Origin: Pandoraea capi
Lineage (GTDB): Bacteria > Pseudomonadota > Gammaproteobacteria > Burkholderiales > Burkholderiaceae
Assembly (NCBI RefSeq): GCF_902459735.1
Contig: NZ_CABPRV010000002.1
Span: 620,001 to 684,000, forward strand
Reading direction: 5' to 3'
DNA: 64,000 bases
Positions within the stretch are counted from its first letter, which is position 1. Each line of letters starts with the position of its first letter. Below the pieces are notes generated by a model, which was not told the DNA's origin, did no database searches, and saw nothing but the letters and a program-made list of their open reading frames with translations. Positions 42,524 through 51,665 of the stretch are shown here, piece after piece. Made by a program: the position numbers and the translations under genes.

Positions 42524-45500
42524 ATGAACATCTCAAAATTCTTTATCGACCGGCCCATATTTGCGGGCGTGTTATCGGTCCTCACGCTGCTGGCCGGCCT
42601 GATCGCCGTGTTCCAGTTGCCGATCTCGGAGTACCCGGAAGTGGTTCCGCCGTCGGTCGTCGTGCACGCTCAATACCCCGGCGCGAACCCGAAGGTGATC
42701 GCCGAGACCGTTGCATCGCCGCTCGAAGAGCAGATCAACGGCGTGGAAAACATGCTGTACATGCAGTCGCAGGCCAATAGCGACGGCAACCTCACCACGA
42801 CGGTGACCTTCCGTCTGGGCACCGACCCGGACAAGGCCCAGCAGCTCGTGCAGAACCGTGTCTCGCAAGCGCTGCCGCGCCTGCCCGACGACGTGCAGCG
42901 TCTTGGCGTGACGACGATCAAGTCCTCGCCCACGCTCACGATGGTGGTGCACCTGATCTCGCCGAACGACCGCTACGACATGACGTATCTGCGCAACTAC
43001 GCGCTCATCAACGTCAAGGACCGCCTCTCGCGTATCAAGGGCGTGGGCGAAGTGCAGATGTGGGGCGCCGGCGACTACTCGATGCGTGTCTGGCTCGATC
43101 CGGCCAAGGTCGCCCAGCGCGGCCTGACGGCGTCCGACGTGGTGAAGTCGATCCGTGAACAGAACGTGCAGGTCGCCGCCGGTGTGATCGGTGCAACGCC
43201 GGCCGGTCCGAACACGCCGCTGCAACTGAACGTGAACACGCGCGGTCGTCTGAACACGGAAGAAGAGTTCCGCGACATCATCCTGAAGACCTCGCCGGAC
43301 GGTGCCGTCACGCACCTGAGCGACGTGGCGCGCGTGGAACTCGACGCGTCGTCGTACAGCCTGCGCTCGCTGCTCGACAACAAGCCGGCCATCGGCCTCG
43401 GTATTAACCAGTCGCCGGGCGCGAACTCGCTGCAAATTTCGGACGATGTCCGTGCTGCGATGGTCGACCTGCAAAAAGACATGCCCCCGGGCGTGGAATA
43501 CCGTATCGCGTATGACCCGACGCAGTTCGTTCGCTCGTCGATCGAAGCCGTCGTGCACACGCTGCTCGAAGCCATCGCCCTGGTGGTGATCGTGGTGATC
43601 GTTTTCCTGCAAACGTGGCGCGCGTCGATCATCCCGCTGCTCGCTGTGCCGGTCTCGATCGTCGGCACGTTCGCTCTGCTGCTCGGCTTCGGCTACTCGA
43701 TCAACGCGTTGTCGTTGTTCGGGATGGTGCTAGCGATCGGTATCGTGGTGGACGACGCCATCGTGGTGGTGGAAAACGTCGAGCGGAACATTGCCGCCGG
43801 GCTTTCGCCGAAGGAAGCGACGTATCAGGCCATGCGCGAAGTGAGCGGTCCGATTATCGCGATTGCGTTGACGCTCGTGGCTGTGTTCGTGCCGCTCGCC
43901 TTCATGTCGGGTCTGACGGGGCAGTTCTACAAGCAGTTCGCCATGACCATCGCCATCTCGACGGTGATCTCGGCCTTCAACTCGCTCACGCTGTCGCCGG
44001 CCATGGCCGCCCTGCTGCTCAAGGACCATCACGCCAAGCCGGACTGGCTCACGCGTCAGATGAACCGTTATCTGGGTGGCTTCTTCAACGCGTTCAACCG
44101 TGTGTTCCATCGCGGCTCGGAGAAGTATGGCCACGGCGTGACCCGCGTGATCGGTCGCAAGGCCGTCATGATGGCGATCTTCGCGGTGCTGCTGGGTATC
44201 ACCGTGCTGCTGGGCAAGATCGTGCCGGGTGGTTTCGTACCGGCGCAGGACAAGGAATACCTGATCGCATTCGCGCAGTTGCCCAACGGGGCTTCGCTCG
44301 ACCGCACGGACAAGGTGATCCGCGACATGTCGGAGATCGCGCTGAAGACCCCTGGCGTGAAGAACGCCGTGGCCTTCCCGGGTCTGTCGGTCAACGGCTT
44401 CACCAACTCGTCGTCCGCAGGGATCGTGTTCGTCACGCTCAAGCCGTTCAGCGAGCGTAAGGACAAGTCGCTGTCGGCCGGTGCCATCGCCGCGAAGCTC
44501 AACGGCGAGTACGCGAAGAACAAGGACTCGTTCATCGCCGTGTTCCCGCCCCCGCCGGTGCTGGGTCTGGGTACGCTCGGCGGCTTCAAGCTGCAAGTGG
44601 AAGACCGTGGTGCGCTCGGCTACGAAGCCCTGAACGACGCAACGCAGGCGTTCATCAAGAAGGCCTCGCAGACGAAGGAACTGGGCCCGACGTTCTCGTC
44701 GTACCAGATCAACGTGCCGCAGTTGAACGTCGACCTCGACCGTGTGAAGGCCAAGCAGTTGGGCGTGCCGATCACCGACGTGTTCGACACCATGCAGATC
44801 TACCTCGGCTCGCTGTACGTGAACGACTTCAACAAGTTCGGCCGCGTGTATCAGGTCCGTGTGCAAGCCGACGCGCCGTATCGTGCGCATGCCGACGACA
44901 TCGGCCTGCTCAAGACACGTAACAACAACGGTGAAATGGTCCCGCTCTCGTCGCTGGTGAAGGTCTCGCCGACGTACGGTCCGGAAATGGTGGTTCGCTA
45001 TAACGGCTACACCGCTGCCGACATCAACGGGGGTCCGGCGCCGGGTTACTCGTCGGGTCAGGCCCAGGCCGCCGTGGAACGTATCGCTGCCGAAACGCTG
45101 CCGCGTGGTGTGAAGTTCGAATGGACGGACCTGACGTATCAGCAGATTCTCGCGGGCGACTCGGCGCTGTGGGTATTCCCGATCTCGGTGCTGCTGGTGT
45201 TCCTGGTGCTGGCCGCTCAGTACGAAAGCCTGACGCTGCCGCTGGCTGTGATCATGATCGTGCCGATGAGCATCATGTCCGCGCTGTTCGGTGTGTGGCT
45301 CACGCGAGGGGATAACAACATCTTCACGCAGATCGGTCTGATGGTGCTGGTGGGGCTCTCGGCGAAAAACGCGATCCTGATCGTGGAATTCGCCCGGGAA
45401 CTGGAAATGCAGGGACGCACGGCCATTGCGGCCGCCATTGAAGCCAGCCGTCTGCGTCTGCGCCCGATTCTGATGACGTCCATCGCGTTCATCATGGGTG

Positions 45501-45709
45501 TGGTGCCGCTGGTGACGTCGACCGGCGCCGGTTCTGAAATGCGCCATGCGATGGGTGTGGCCGTGTTCTTCGGCATGATCGGGGTGACGGGTTTCGGCCT
45601 GATCCTGACGCCGGTGTTCTACGTGCTGCTCCGTACGCTGGCCGGCAAGAAGCCGTTGCATAGTGCGCACGCGTCGACCATGCCCACCAACGTCAAGGCC
45701 GAAGTCTGA
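42524..45709 (+). CDS. RND efflux inner-membrane transporter (MexF/CeoB/BpeF type)
   Basis: The 1061-residue proton-driven pump has the RND layout: TM1 after FFIDRPIFAGVL, two large periplasmic loops, and 12 TM segments. The TM4 proton relay is visible as GIVVDDAIVVVENVERN. The opening MNISKFFIDRPIF ... LPISEYPEVVPPSVVVHAQYPGANPKVI and INALSLFGMVLAIGIVVDDAIVVVENVERNIAAGLSP follow MexF closely, the group that exports chloramphenicol, fluoroquinolones and trimethoprim. Specificity here is inferred. It is followed 12 bases later by the outer-membrane gene. Confidence 0.95.
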   Translation: MNISKFFIDRPIFAGVLSVLTLLAGLIAVFQLPISEYPEVVPPSVVVHAQYPGANPKVIAETVASPLEEQINGVENMLYMQSQANSDGNLTTTVTFRLGTDPDKAQQLVQNRVSQALPRLPDDVQRLGVTTIKSSPTLTMVVHLISPNDRYDMTYLRNYALINVKDRLSRIKGVGEVQMWGAGDYSMRVWLDPAKVAQRGLTASDVVKSIREQNVQVAAGVIGATPAGPNTPLQLNVNTRGRLNTEEEFRDIILKTSPDGAVTHLSDVARVELDASSYSLRSLLDNKPAIGLGINQSPGANSLQISDDVRAAMVDLQKDMPPGVEYRIAYDPTQFVRSSIEAVVHTLLEAIALVVIVVIVFLQTWRASIIPLLAVPVSIVGTFALLLGFGYSINALSLFGMVLAIGIVVDDAIVVVENVERNIAAGLSPKEATYQAMREVSGPIIAIALTLVAVFVPLAFMSGLTGQFYKQFAMTIAISTVISAFNSLTLSPAMAALLLKDHHAKPDWLTRQMNRYLGGFFNAFNRVFHRGSEKYGHGVTRVIGRKAVMMAIFAVLLGITVLLGKIVPGGFVPAQDKEYLIAFAQLPNGASLDRTDKVIRDMSEIALKTPGVKNAVAFPGLSVNGFTNSSSAGIVFVTLKPFSERKDKSLSAGAIAAKLNGEYAKNKDSFIAVFPPPPVLGLGTLGGFKLQVEDRGALGYEALNDATQAFIKKASQTKELGPTFSSYQINVPQLNVDLDRVKAKQLGVPITDVFDTMQIYLGSLYVNDFNKFGRVYQVRVQADAPYRAHADDIGLLKTRNNNGEMVPLSSLVKVSPTYGPEMVVRYNGYTAADINGGPAPGYSSGQAQAAVERIAAETLPRGVKFEWTDLTYQQILAGDSALWVFPISVLLVFLVLAAQYESLTLPLAVIMIVPMSIMSALFGVWLTRGDNNIFTQIGLMVLVGLSAKNAILIVEFARELEMQGRTAIAAAIEASRLRLRPILMTSIAFIMGVVPLVTSTGAGSEMRHAMGVAVFFGMIGVTGFGLILTPVFYVLLRTLAGKKPLHSAHASTMPTNVKAEV

Positions 45710-45721
45710 AGGATGCCAATC

Positions 45722-47296
45722 ATGCAATCGCAATGGATCAAACGTAGTCTGGGCGTCTCGGGCTTGCTCGCCACCCTGCTGGTGGTGGCGGGCTGCTCGA
45801 TGGCCCCCACATATGAAGTGCCGAAGGTGACCGACAAGGGTACGCCGACGGCCTTCAAGGAAGCGGCCCTGCCCGCGGGTCAGGCCGGCACGTGGAAGAC
45901 GGCCGAGCCGTCGGAAGCCGTAGCCCGCGGCGAATGGTGGAAAGTGTTCGGCGACGCCACGCTCGACAAGCTCGAAGACGACGCGCTGGCGGCCAACCAG
46001 AACCTGAAGGCTGCCGCCGCCCGCGTGCAGGAAGCGCGCGGCGTGCAGCGTCAGGCACGTGCCGCGCTGTTCCCCACGCTCGATGCCGGGTTCGGGCCGA
46101 CGCGTCAGAAGATCTCGCCGGCGTCGCAGTTGCAGCCGGACGGCACGAACATCGCGCCGTACACGCTGTGGCGCGCACAGGCGAGCGTCGGGTACGAAGT
46201 CGACCTGTTCGGTCGCGTGTCGGATAACGTCGCCGCCGCCCGTGCGGACGCGGAGCAGAGCGAAGCGCTGTATCGCTCGGTGCAGCTGGCGCTGCAAGCC
46301 GACGTGGCACAGAACTACTTCAACCTGCGCGAGCTCGACGCCGAACAGGCGCTGTACACGCAAACGGTCACGCTGCGCGAAGAAGCCCTGAAGCTGGTGC
46401 AGCGTCGCTTTACCGAAGGCGATATCGGCGAGCTGGACGTGGCGCGCGCCAAGGCCGAGCTGGCCACGGCGCAGTCCGATGCGCTGGCGGTCGCTCGCCT
46501 GCGGGCAGCGTCGGAGCACAGCCTGGCGATTCTGCTGGGCAAGACGCCGGCGGAATTCACGTTCACGCCTGCCCCGCTCGTGCCGGTGACGGTACGCGTG
46601 CCGGCGGGTCTGCCCTCGGCGCTGCTGGAGCGCCGTCCGGACATCGCGGCAGCCGAGCGTGCCATGGCCGCAGCGAATGCGCGGATCGGCGTGGCGAAAG
46701 CCGCGTTCTTCCCGTCGCTCTCGCTGACCGGCTCGGGCGGCTTCGAAGCGGCAACGCTGGGCGACCTGTTCAACTGGTCGAGCCGTACGTTCCTGCTCGG
46801 CCCGGTGGTCGGCGGTCTGCTCTCGATGCCGATCTTCGACGGCGGCGCGCGCAGCGGCAACTTGTCGCGTGCTCGTGCGCAGTACGAAGAAGACGTGGCG
46901 AACTACCGTCAGCAAGTGCTCGTGGCGTTCCAGGAAGTCGAAGACAACCTCTCGAATCTGCGCCTGCTCGATCAGCAGACGCGTGCTCAGGACGACGCCG
47001 TCAAGGCGTCGAGCCGCGCCGCACAGCTCTCGCGCACGCAGTATCAGGAAGGCTCGATCGCCTATCTGGATGTCATTGATGCCGAGCGCACCGTGTTGCA
47101 GTCGCAACGCAGCGCCGTGCAACTGGCCGGTGCGCAGGCGGTATCGACCGTGAACCTGATCCGCGCACTGGGCGGTGGCTGGGGCGATCTGCCCAAGTCG
47201 CCGACGCCGGCCGATGCAGCCACTGCTCCGACGGCGGCCGCACCGGGTACACCGCAGACGTCCGGCGCCGCCAACGCGACGGTGGCTGCACGTTGA
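45722..47296 (+). CDS. RND efflux outer-membrane lipoprotein channel (OprN/OpcM/NodT family)
   Basis: The 524-residue product begins with a lipoprotein signal ending LVVAGC, so mature Cys is acylated. Two outer-membrane efflux (OEP) repeats follow, with the characteristic ARADAEQSEALYRSVQLALQADVAQNYFNLRELDAEQALY. The C-terminus has an Ala/Thr/Pro-rich tail. The ATG at 45722 (MQSQW) has AAGGA nine bases upstream; an ATG three codons earlier is possible. It completes the tripartite pump with the two genes before it. Confidence 0.93.
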   Translation: MQSQWIKRSLGVSGLLATLLVVAGCSMAPTYEVPKVTDKGTPTAFKEAALPAGQAGTWKTAEPSEAVARGEWWKVFGDATLDKLEDDALAANQNLKAAAARVQEARGVQRQARAALFPTLDAGFGPTRQKISPASQLQPDGTNIAPYTLWRAQASVGYEVDLFGRVSDNVAAARADAEQSEALYRSVQLALQADVAQNYFNLRELDAEQALYTQTVTLREEALKLVQRRFTEGDIGELDVARAKAELATAQSDALAVARLRAASEHSLAILLGKTPAEFTFTPAPLVPVTVRVPAGLPSALLERRPDIAAAERAMAAANARIGVAKAAFFPSLSLTGSGGFEAATLGDLFNWSSRTFLLGPVVGGLLSMPIFDGGARSGNLSRARAQYEEDVANYRQQVLVAFQEVEDNLSNLRLLDQQTRAQDDAVKASSRAAQLSRTQYQEGSIAYLDVIDAERTVLQSQRSAVQLAGAQAVSTVNLIRALGGGWGDLPKSPTPADAATAPTAAAPGTPQTSGAANATVAAR

Positions 47297-47787
47297 TTCA
47301 TGTTGGACTGAGTCGCACTGACTGAGCTGCGACCGGCAGGGGGTTCGCCCCCGAGGATCCCCTGCCAGCATGGATGCATCGAACCGGCGGCCGCGCTCGT
47401 ACCCCCAAGACGAGAGACGCGCTGACCCGCCCCCGACGCGCGCCTGGCGCGCCGCCGGTCTCGATGCGCCTCACGCGTCGCGTGAAGGCTCAGTCGTAGC
47501 AGGTTTCTTCCCTGCGTCCCTGCTTGCCCGGTACATGCCCCAGGTCAAAGACCCCGGGCAAGTCCGGGCTCTTTTTTTGCCGACGATGGTAGGATGGACG
47601 CACGGTTTTCGCTTTCTCGCCGCGCATGTTGCATCCCCAGGGTCCATTTCCGGACATCGAGCGCAATACGCCACTTTGACCATGCGAACGGCATGACGGC
47701 GGCAACCGTTGCTGGCAAGTCATCTCGAATGCTTCCCCCGAGTGCGGTCCTTCGATCCGACGGACCCTACGATAAGGAGTGCAAACA
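47297..47787. other. intergenic region between efflux operon and RcnB-like gene
   Basis: About 490 bases hold no gene I can support. GGCAGGGG/CCCCTGCC forms a hairpin at 47335-47368 soon after the channel-gene stop, without a T-run. A clear terminator follows at 47549. The remaining 200 bases must hold the promoter of the RcnB-like gene, but no near-consensus boxes are seen. Confidence 0.5.
47549..47578 (+). terminator. Rho-independent terminator
   Basis: CCCGG, loop GCAAGT, CCGGG, with outer AG/CT pairs, then seven T. It lies about 250 bases after the efflux operon, so either the operon has a long 3' tail or it ends an unrecognised short transcript. Confidence 0.8.
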
Positions 47788-48210
47788 ATGAAGATGCGCA
47801 AGACACTGTCACTGTGCCTCGCCGCCGGTCTGGCGGTTTCCTCATCCCTCGTCCTCGCGCAGGGCGGCCCGCCGCCCCAGGGTGGCCCAGGGGGTCCGCC
47901 GGGACATCAGCCGGGTGGCCCGCACGGCGGTCCTCCGGGACACGGCCCTCAGAAGGGACACCCCGGCGGTCCGCCGCCACGCGCGCAAGGCGGTCCCGGC
48001 GCTCCGGGCAACGATGCATGGCAACACCCCGACTGGCGCAAGGGCGACCGCGTACCGCAGCAGTATCGTGACGCCCAGTACCGCGTCGACGATTACCGCC
48101 AATACCATCTCGACGCCCCCAAGCGCGGCCATCACTGGGTTGGCGTAGGCGGCGACTTCCTGCTGGTCAACGGCTCGGGCGTCATCGTCCAGATCGTAAG
48201 CGGACACTGA
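47788..48210 (+). CDS. RcnB-like periplasmic protein
   Basis: The 140-residue product has a signal peptide (KTLSLCLAAGLAVSSSLVLAQ, cleavage near residue 25), a Gly/Pro/His-rich low-complexity stretch (about 26-78), and a C-terminal RcnB-type domain: VDDYRQYHLDAPKRGHHWVGVGGDFLLVN ending GVIVQIV. RcnB in E. coli is a periplasmic protein that helps retain nickel and cobalt. Proteins of this family in beta-proteobacteria are often annotated only by that domain, so metal function is inference. AAGGAG lies seven bases before the ATG, and a strong terminator follows. Confidence 0.85.
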   Translation: MKMRKTLSLCLAAGLAVSSSLVLAQGGPPPQGGPGGPPGHQPGGPHGGPPGHGPQKGHPGGPPPRAQGGPGAPGNDAWQHPDWRKGDRVPQQYRDAQYRVDDYRQYHLDAPKRGHHWVGVGGDFLLVNGSGVIVQIVSGH

Positions 48211-48269
48211 TAGGCCGCCGACGTCGGGCAGACGCTCCGGCGTCGCGAAATTCCGCTGACTTGCCAGCC

Positions 48270-48305
48270 ATGCGGCAGAGCGCAAAGCTCTGCCGCATTT
48301 TTGTT
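48270..48305 (+). terminator. Rho-independent terminator after the RcnB-like gene
   Basis: ATGCGGCAGAGC and GCTCTGCCGCAT form a 12-base stem with a short loop, followed by TTTTTG. The stem is long and perfect. Confidence 0.9.
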
Positions 48306-48457
48306 TGTCCCGCTCCTCTCCCCGCTCAGCAACCTTCACGCCCTATACGTCTCGTTTTCCTCATTTTGGTGCGCCGCTTTGCCCGCAGCCTTGTAGGAAC
48401 GCCGATTTCGCTGCGACGCAGCATTAAAATCACGCGCTCCCGCCCTCCCAATTCATC

Positions 48458-48472
48458 GATATACGATATATC
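48458..48472. promoter_or_regulatory. AT-rich palindrome, possible operator
   Basis: GATATA-CGA-TATATC is a perfect inverted repeat in an otherwise GC-rich region. It ends directly before the first possible ATG (48473) of the HPP-CBS gene, so it is more likely to overlap the promoter, with translation starting downstream at 48515 or 48530. Confidence 0.45.
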
Positions 48473-48514
48473 ATGCACAAAATATCAAGACGCCGCCCCA
48501 AGAAGGTGCGGCCG

Positions 48515-49651
48515 ATGGAGCGGGATGACATGGCAATGACACGACGTGATGTAAGCGACTGGATGGCGGGCTTTCTGCCTGCGGTAGCCGCGGTGCATCT
48601 ACGCGAGCGGCTTCGCGCGGGCATCGGCGCCCTCTGTGGGATCGGTCTGACCGGCGGTCTGATGCTCTGGTTGCTCGGTCCGGCGACCTACATCCCCTGG
48701 CTGGTGGCGCCGATGGGTGCCTCCGCTGTTCTGCTGTTCGGCGTGCCTGCCAGTCCTCTCGCACAGCCGTGGTCGATTCTCGGCGGCAATCTGGTCGCGG
48801 CGCTAGTCGGCGTGACGTGCGCCATGTTCATCCCCAGCCCGGTCATTGCGGCCGCCGCGGCGGTAGGCGTATCCATCGCATTGATGTTCACGCTGCGCTG
48901 CGTGCACCCGCCCTCGGGCGCCGTCGCCCTGACGGCCGTGCTGGGCGGCCCTTCGGTCCATGCGCTGGGTTACGGCTTCGTGCTCGAACCGATTGCGTTG
49001 CAAACCGTCATGCTGCTCGGCTCCGCCATCGCCTATCACGCGATCACCGGTCATCGTTACCCGCATGCCGTGCGCGCTCAGGCGCCTGCGAAGCCGGTCA
49101 ACGCGCAGGCGATTCCGGTCACGACGGCCGATGCCGAAAAGGCCCTCGCCCGCCACAGCGAACTCCTCGACATTTCAGCAGACGATCTGGCAAGCCTGCT
49201 TCGCGACACGCAGCGCGAGGCCTATGCACGGCGCGCGCGTGAATTGACGGCAGCCGACGTCATGGGCCCGCCGCTTGCGAAGGTGCAGGCGCACGACGAG
49301 GCGCCGGCCGCGTGGCGGTTGTTGCAGCGTCACGGGCTGGATGTGCTGCCCGTCGTCGATGGCGACGCACGTGTGATCGGCCTGGTGACGCGTCACGATC
49401 TGCACGCGCGGCGCGCTCGCGCACAACGCTGGCCGCGCTTCGCGACATCGTTCGGCTCGGGACAACGCCCGGCGATACGTGACCTCATGCAGGGCGAGCT
49501 GAAATCGGCGACCGCCGGTATGCCGCTCTCCGAACTCGTGCCGCTGCTCGCGACGCAACGTCACGGCACGTTGCCCGTGCTCGACGATGCCGCCCGACTG
49601 GTTGGCGTTATCACGCACGCCGAAGTGCTTCGCAAGGTGATGAGCGCATAA
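48515..49651 (+). CDS. HPP-family membrane protein with C-terminal CBS pair
   Basis: The roughly 378-residue product has an HPP domain with four hydrophobic helices (residues about 30-180), including the motif that names the family in RCVHPPSGAVALTA, and the family landmark WLVAPMGASAVLLFGVP. After a linker come two CBS domains (TAADVMGPPLAKVQAHDEAPAAWRLL; IRDLMQGELKSATAGMPLSELVPLL), which usually bind adenine nucleotides. HPP proteins have been linked to nitrite transport in plants and cyanobacteria; the bacterial HPP-CBS fusion is uncharacterised to my knowledge. Start options are 48473, 48515 (AAGGTG upstream) and 48530. Confidence 0.88.
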   Translation: MERDDMAMTRRDVSDWMAGFLPAVAAVHLRERLRAGIGALCGIGLTGGLMLWLLGPATYIPWLVAPMGASAVLLFGVPASPLAQPWSILGGNLVAALVGVTCAMFIPSPVIAAAAAVGVSIALMFTLRCVHPPSGAVALTAVLGGPSVHALGYGFVLEPIALQTVMLLGSAIAYHAITGHRYPHAVRAQAPAKPVNAQAIPVTTADAEKALARHSELLDISADDLASLLRDTQREAYARRARELTAADVMGPPLAKVQAHDEAPAAWRLLQRHGLDVLPVVDGDARVIGLVTRHDLHARRARAQRWPRFATSFGSGQRPAIRDLMQGELKSATAGMPLSELVPLLATQRHGTLPVLDDAARLVGVITHAEVLRKVMSA

Positions 49652-49846
49652 CGCTTGGCCGCACGCCTGACACGCCTGGCTTAACACGCATCACCACCAT
49701 CGCCCAGCCCCCAGACTCTCCTGCGTCGCCCCGCCACACGGTGGGCCGACGCGTGCTTCAGCCCTCCCCAACGCGGCATCGAGACTGCACCCAAGCCCCC
49801 TCCCCAAGCCGCGATTGTCAGCCGTAGGCCGATCTGCAAGAATGGC

Positions 49847-49867
49847 GGCGTTGTAACGCACAACGCC
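49847..49867. promoter_or_regulatory. inverted repeat upstream of a membrane-protein gene
   Basis: GGCGTTGT-AACGC-ACAACGCC is an 8-5-8 perfect inverted repeat, 44 bases before the gene at 49911. It has no T-run, so an operator or mRNA hairpin is more likely than a terminator. Confidence 0.45.
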
Positions 49868-49910
49868 GTACAGCTTCGATCAACGAAGCGATATTCGCTC
49901 AAGGGGAAAC

Positions 49911-50738
49911 ATGGAACCGATAACGTTCAAGCAGTGTTTCAAGGGAGCATGGATCGACGGTTTTAACGCGTTGCGAAGTCGGCCATTGTTGTGTGTATCG
50001 GTCGCGGTTGTCATTCTCGTGTCGTCGGCACTCGGTATTTCTCTCAAGCAACTCTCGCAGGCCGCCGCGCAAAACGGCGACACGGCGGGCTACCGTTTCA
50101 ATCTCGCACTCACCTCGCTAGGTGTCGCCTTCGTCAACACCGTGGCGGTCGCGATACTTTCCGTTCACGTTCTACGTTACGTGGTACTCGGCCCGGAAGC
50201 CGCACGGCAAGCACCCTGGATGGGGCGCGATGTGTGGCGTTATCTCTGGCTGACGCTCCAGATCGTGATCGGCGGTGTCATCGTGGGATTCGTACCGGCT
50301 TTTCTCATCGGTCTGGCGCTAGGGCTGGCCAAGAGTACCAACGCCTTAGCGTTGATGGCGACTTTCCTCGTGCTCGTCGCGTGTGCCGTCATCTTTATCG
50401 GGGTACGCGTCTCGTTGATTTACGGCCAGATCGCCGCTGGACGAAGTAAACGCTGGCGGGCTGCCTGGCAGGATTCCCGTGGTCATTTCTGGTCGATGTT
50501 CGGCACGGCCTTGGCGGCGATACTGCCCCTGTTTGCCGTGGGCCTCGTCTTGACGTTGCTGCTGGGACTCACAATAAAACTGATGCCGGACGTCACCGTC
50601 GCAGTGCTGGGGTCACTGATGCTGAAAACCGTGTTTACCGTGGTGTGGGTCGCGGTGGGATGCGGTGTAGCGGGCTGGCTTTACCACCGTTACGCCCATC
50701 AGTTGCTCGATCTCGAAGGTGCGCCCGACGACGTCTGA
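49911..50738 (+). CDS. multi-pass membrane protein of unknown function
   Basis: The 275-residue product has about six hydrophobic helices (for example LLCVSVAVVILVSSALGI, FVNTVAVAILSVHVLRYVVL, LALMATFLVLVACAVIFIGV, ILPLFAVGLVLTLLLGL). The N-terminal ITFKQCFKGAWIDGFNALRSRP and the central VRVSLIYGQIAAGRSKRWRAAWQDSRGHFWSMF resemble bacterial YciC/glycerophosphoryl-diesterase-type membrane-domain families, but I cannot name one. GGGGAAAC precedes the ATG. It stands alone between the HPP gene and a strong terminator. The basic cytoplasmic loop RSKRWRAAW is conserved in style with such families. Confidence 0.8.
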   Translation: MEPITFKQCFKGAWIDGFNALRSRPLLCVSVAVVILVSSALGISLKQLSQAAAQNGDTAGYRFNLALTSLGVAFVNTVAVAILSVHVLRYVVLGPEAARQAPWMGRDVWRYLWLTLQIVIGGVIVGFVPAFLIGLALGLAKSTNALALMATFLVLVACAVIFIGVRVSLIYGQIAAGRSKRWRAAWQDSRGHFWSMFGTALAAILPLFAVGLVLTLLLGLTIKLMPDVTVAVLGSLMLKTVFTVVWVAVGCGVAGWLYHRYAHQLLDLEGAPDDV

Positions 50739-50751
50739 GCGTCGCGTGAAC

Positions 50752-50788
50752 AAAAAAGGGGGCGCAGTTCAGTCTGCGCCCCCTTTTT
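50752..50788. terminator. bidirectional Rho-independent terminator
   Basis: GGGGGCGCAG, loop TTCAGT, CTGCGCCCCC, flanked by six A on the left and five T on the right. It separates convergent genes (the membrane protein and map). Confidence 0.95.
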
Positions 50789-50834
50789 CTCTCTTATCAG
50801 CCGTCGGTCGACGGTCATTCGACCGTCGTTAGGA

Positions 50835-51665
50835 TTACGCCGCGTTCACCGCAGCAACGCCGCTGTCCAGCGCGCCATAACGCGCATACTCACCCAGTCC
50901 GTCCGGCCATTGCGTGAGCACCTGAAAACCGGTCTCGGTCACGGCGACCATGTGTTCCCACTGCGCGGAGAGCGAGCGGTCGCGCGTCACGACTGTCCAG
51001 CCGTCGGCCAGTTGCTTCGTGTCGGGCTTGCCGACATTGACCATCGGCTCGATGGTGAAAATCATGCCAGGACGCAGCGTCAGCCCCGTGCCCGGACGGC
51101 CGTAATGCAGCACCTGCGGGTCATCGTGATACGTCGTGCCGATGCCGTGACCGCAGTAATCGCGCACGATGCTGAAGCCTTCGCGATGCGCTACCGTCTG
51201 AATCGCGTAGCCCACTTCACCGAGCGTCGCGCCGGGGCGCACCGCACGAATGCCCGCGAGCATCGCCTCGTAGGTCGTGTCGACCAGACGCTTGGCCAGA
51301 ATGCTCGGCTTGCCCGCGTAATACATACGGCTCGTGTCGCCGTACCAGCCGTCCTTGATGAGCGCGACGTCGATGTTCACGATGTCGCCGTCGTGGAGCT
51401 TCTTGTCGCCGGGAATGCCATGGCAGACAACGTGATTCACCGACGCACACACCGTCTTCGGATACCCGTGATAGCCGATGTTGGCCGGAATGGCCTTGAG
51501 TTCGTTCACGATGAAGTCGTGGCACAGACGGTCGAGTTCGTCGGTCGTGACGCCCGGCTTCACATGCTCGCCGATCATCGCGAGCACTTGCGCGGCCATC
51601 TCCCCGGCGCGACGCGACAGGGCAACTTCTTCGTTCGAGCGGATTACAACGCGTTCGCGCACCAT
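50835..51665 (-). CDS. map: Type I methionine aminopeptidase
   Basis: The enzyme removes the initiator methionine from nascent proteins with two metal ions. The 276-residue product has the pita-bread fold ligands in VNIDVALIKDGWYGDTSRM (two Asp), CGHGIGTTYHDDP (His), IFTIEPMV (Glu) and SAQWEHMVAVTETG (Glu). I start at ATG 51665, which shares its A with the stop codon of the ParD-like gene (TAATG), so translation is coupled. This is probably a second map, because the housekeeping copy usually lies near rpsB. That copy is outside the window, so the point is unproven. Confidence 0.93.
   Translation of the reverse strand: MVRERVVIRSNEEVALSRRAGEMAAQVLAMIGEHVKPGVTTDELDRLCHDFIVNELKAIPANIGYHGYPKTVCASVNHVVCHGIPGDKKLHDGDIVNIDVALIKDGWYGDTSRMYYAGKPSILAKRLVDTTYEAMLAGIRAVRPGATLGEVGYAIQTVAHREGFSIVRDYCGHGIGTTYHDDPQVLHYGRPGTGLTLRPGMIFTIEPMVNVGKPDTKQLADGWTVVTRDRSLSAQWEHMVAVTETGFQVLTQWPDGLGEYARYGALDSGVAAVNAA

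Larger units (their letters stand above)
48211..48514. other. intergenic region before the HPP-CBS gene
   Basis: It holds the terminator at 48270-48305 and a perfect palindrome at 48458-48472. The AT-rich stretch around the palindrome is the likely promoter of the HPP-CBS gene. No coding gene is supported, although an in-frame ATG at 48473 could extend the next gene. Confidence 0.5.

Noticed and set aside
47335-47368. Hairpin after the efflux channel gene taken as terminator
   Set aside because: The stem is good but has no T-run. I mention it within the intergenic entry only.
43730-47371. A 1213-codon minus-strand frame across the RND pump and channel genes
   Set aside because: Same reason: antisense to conserved genes, low-complexity charged product, no start context.
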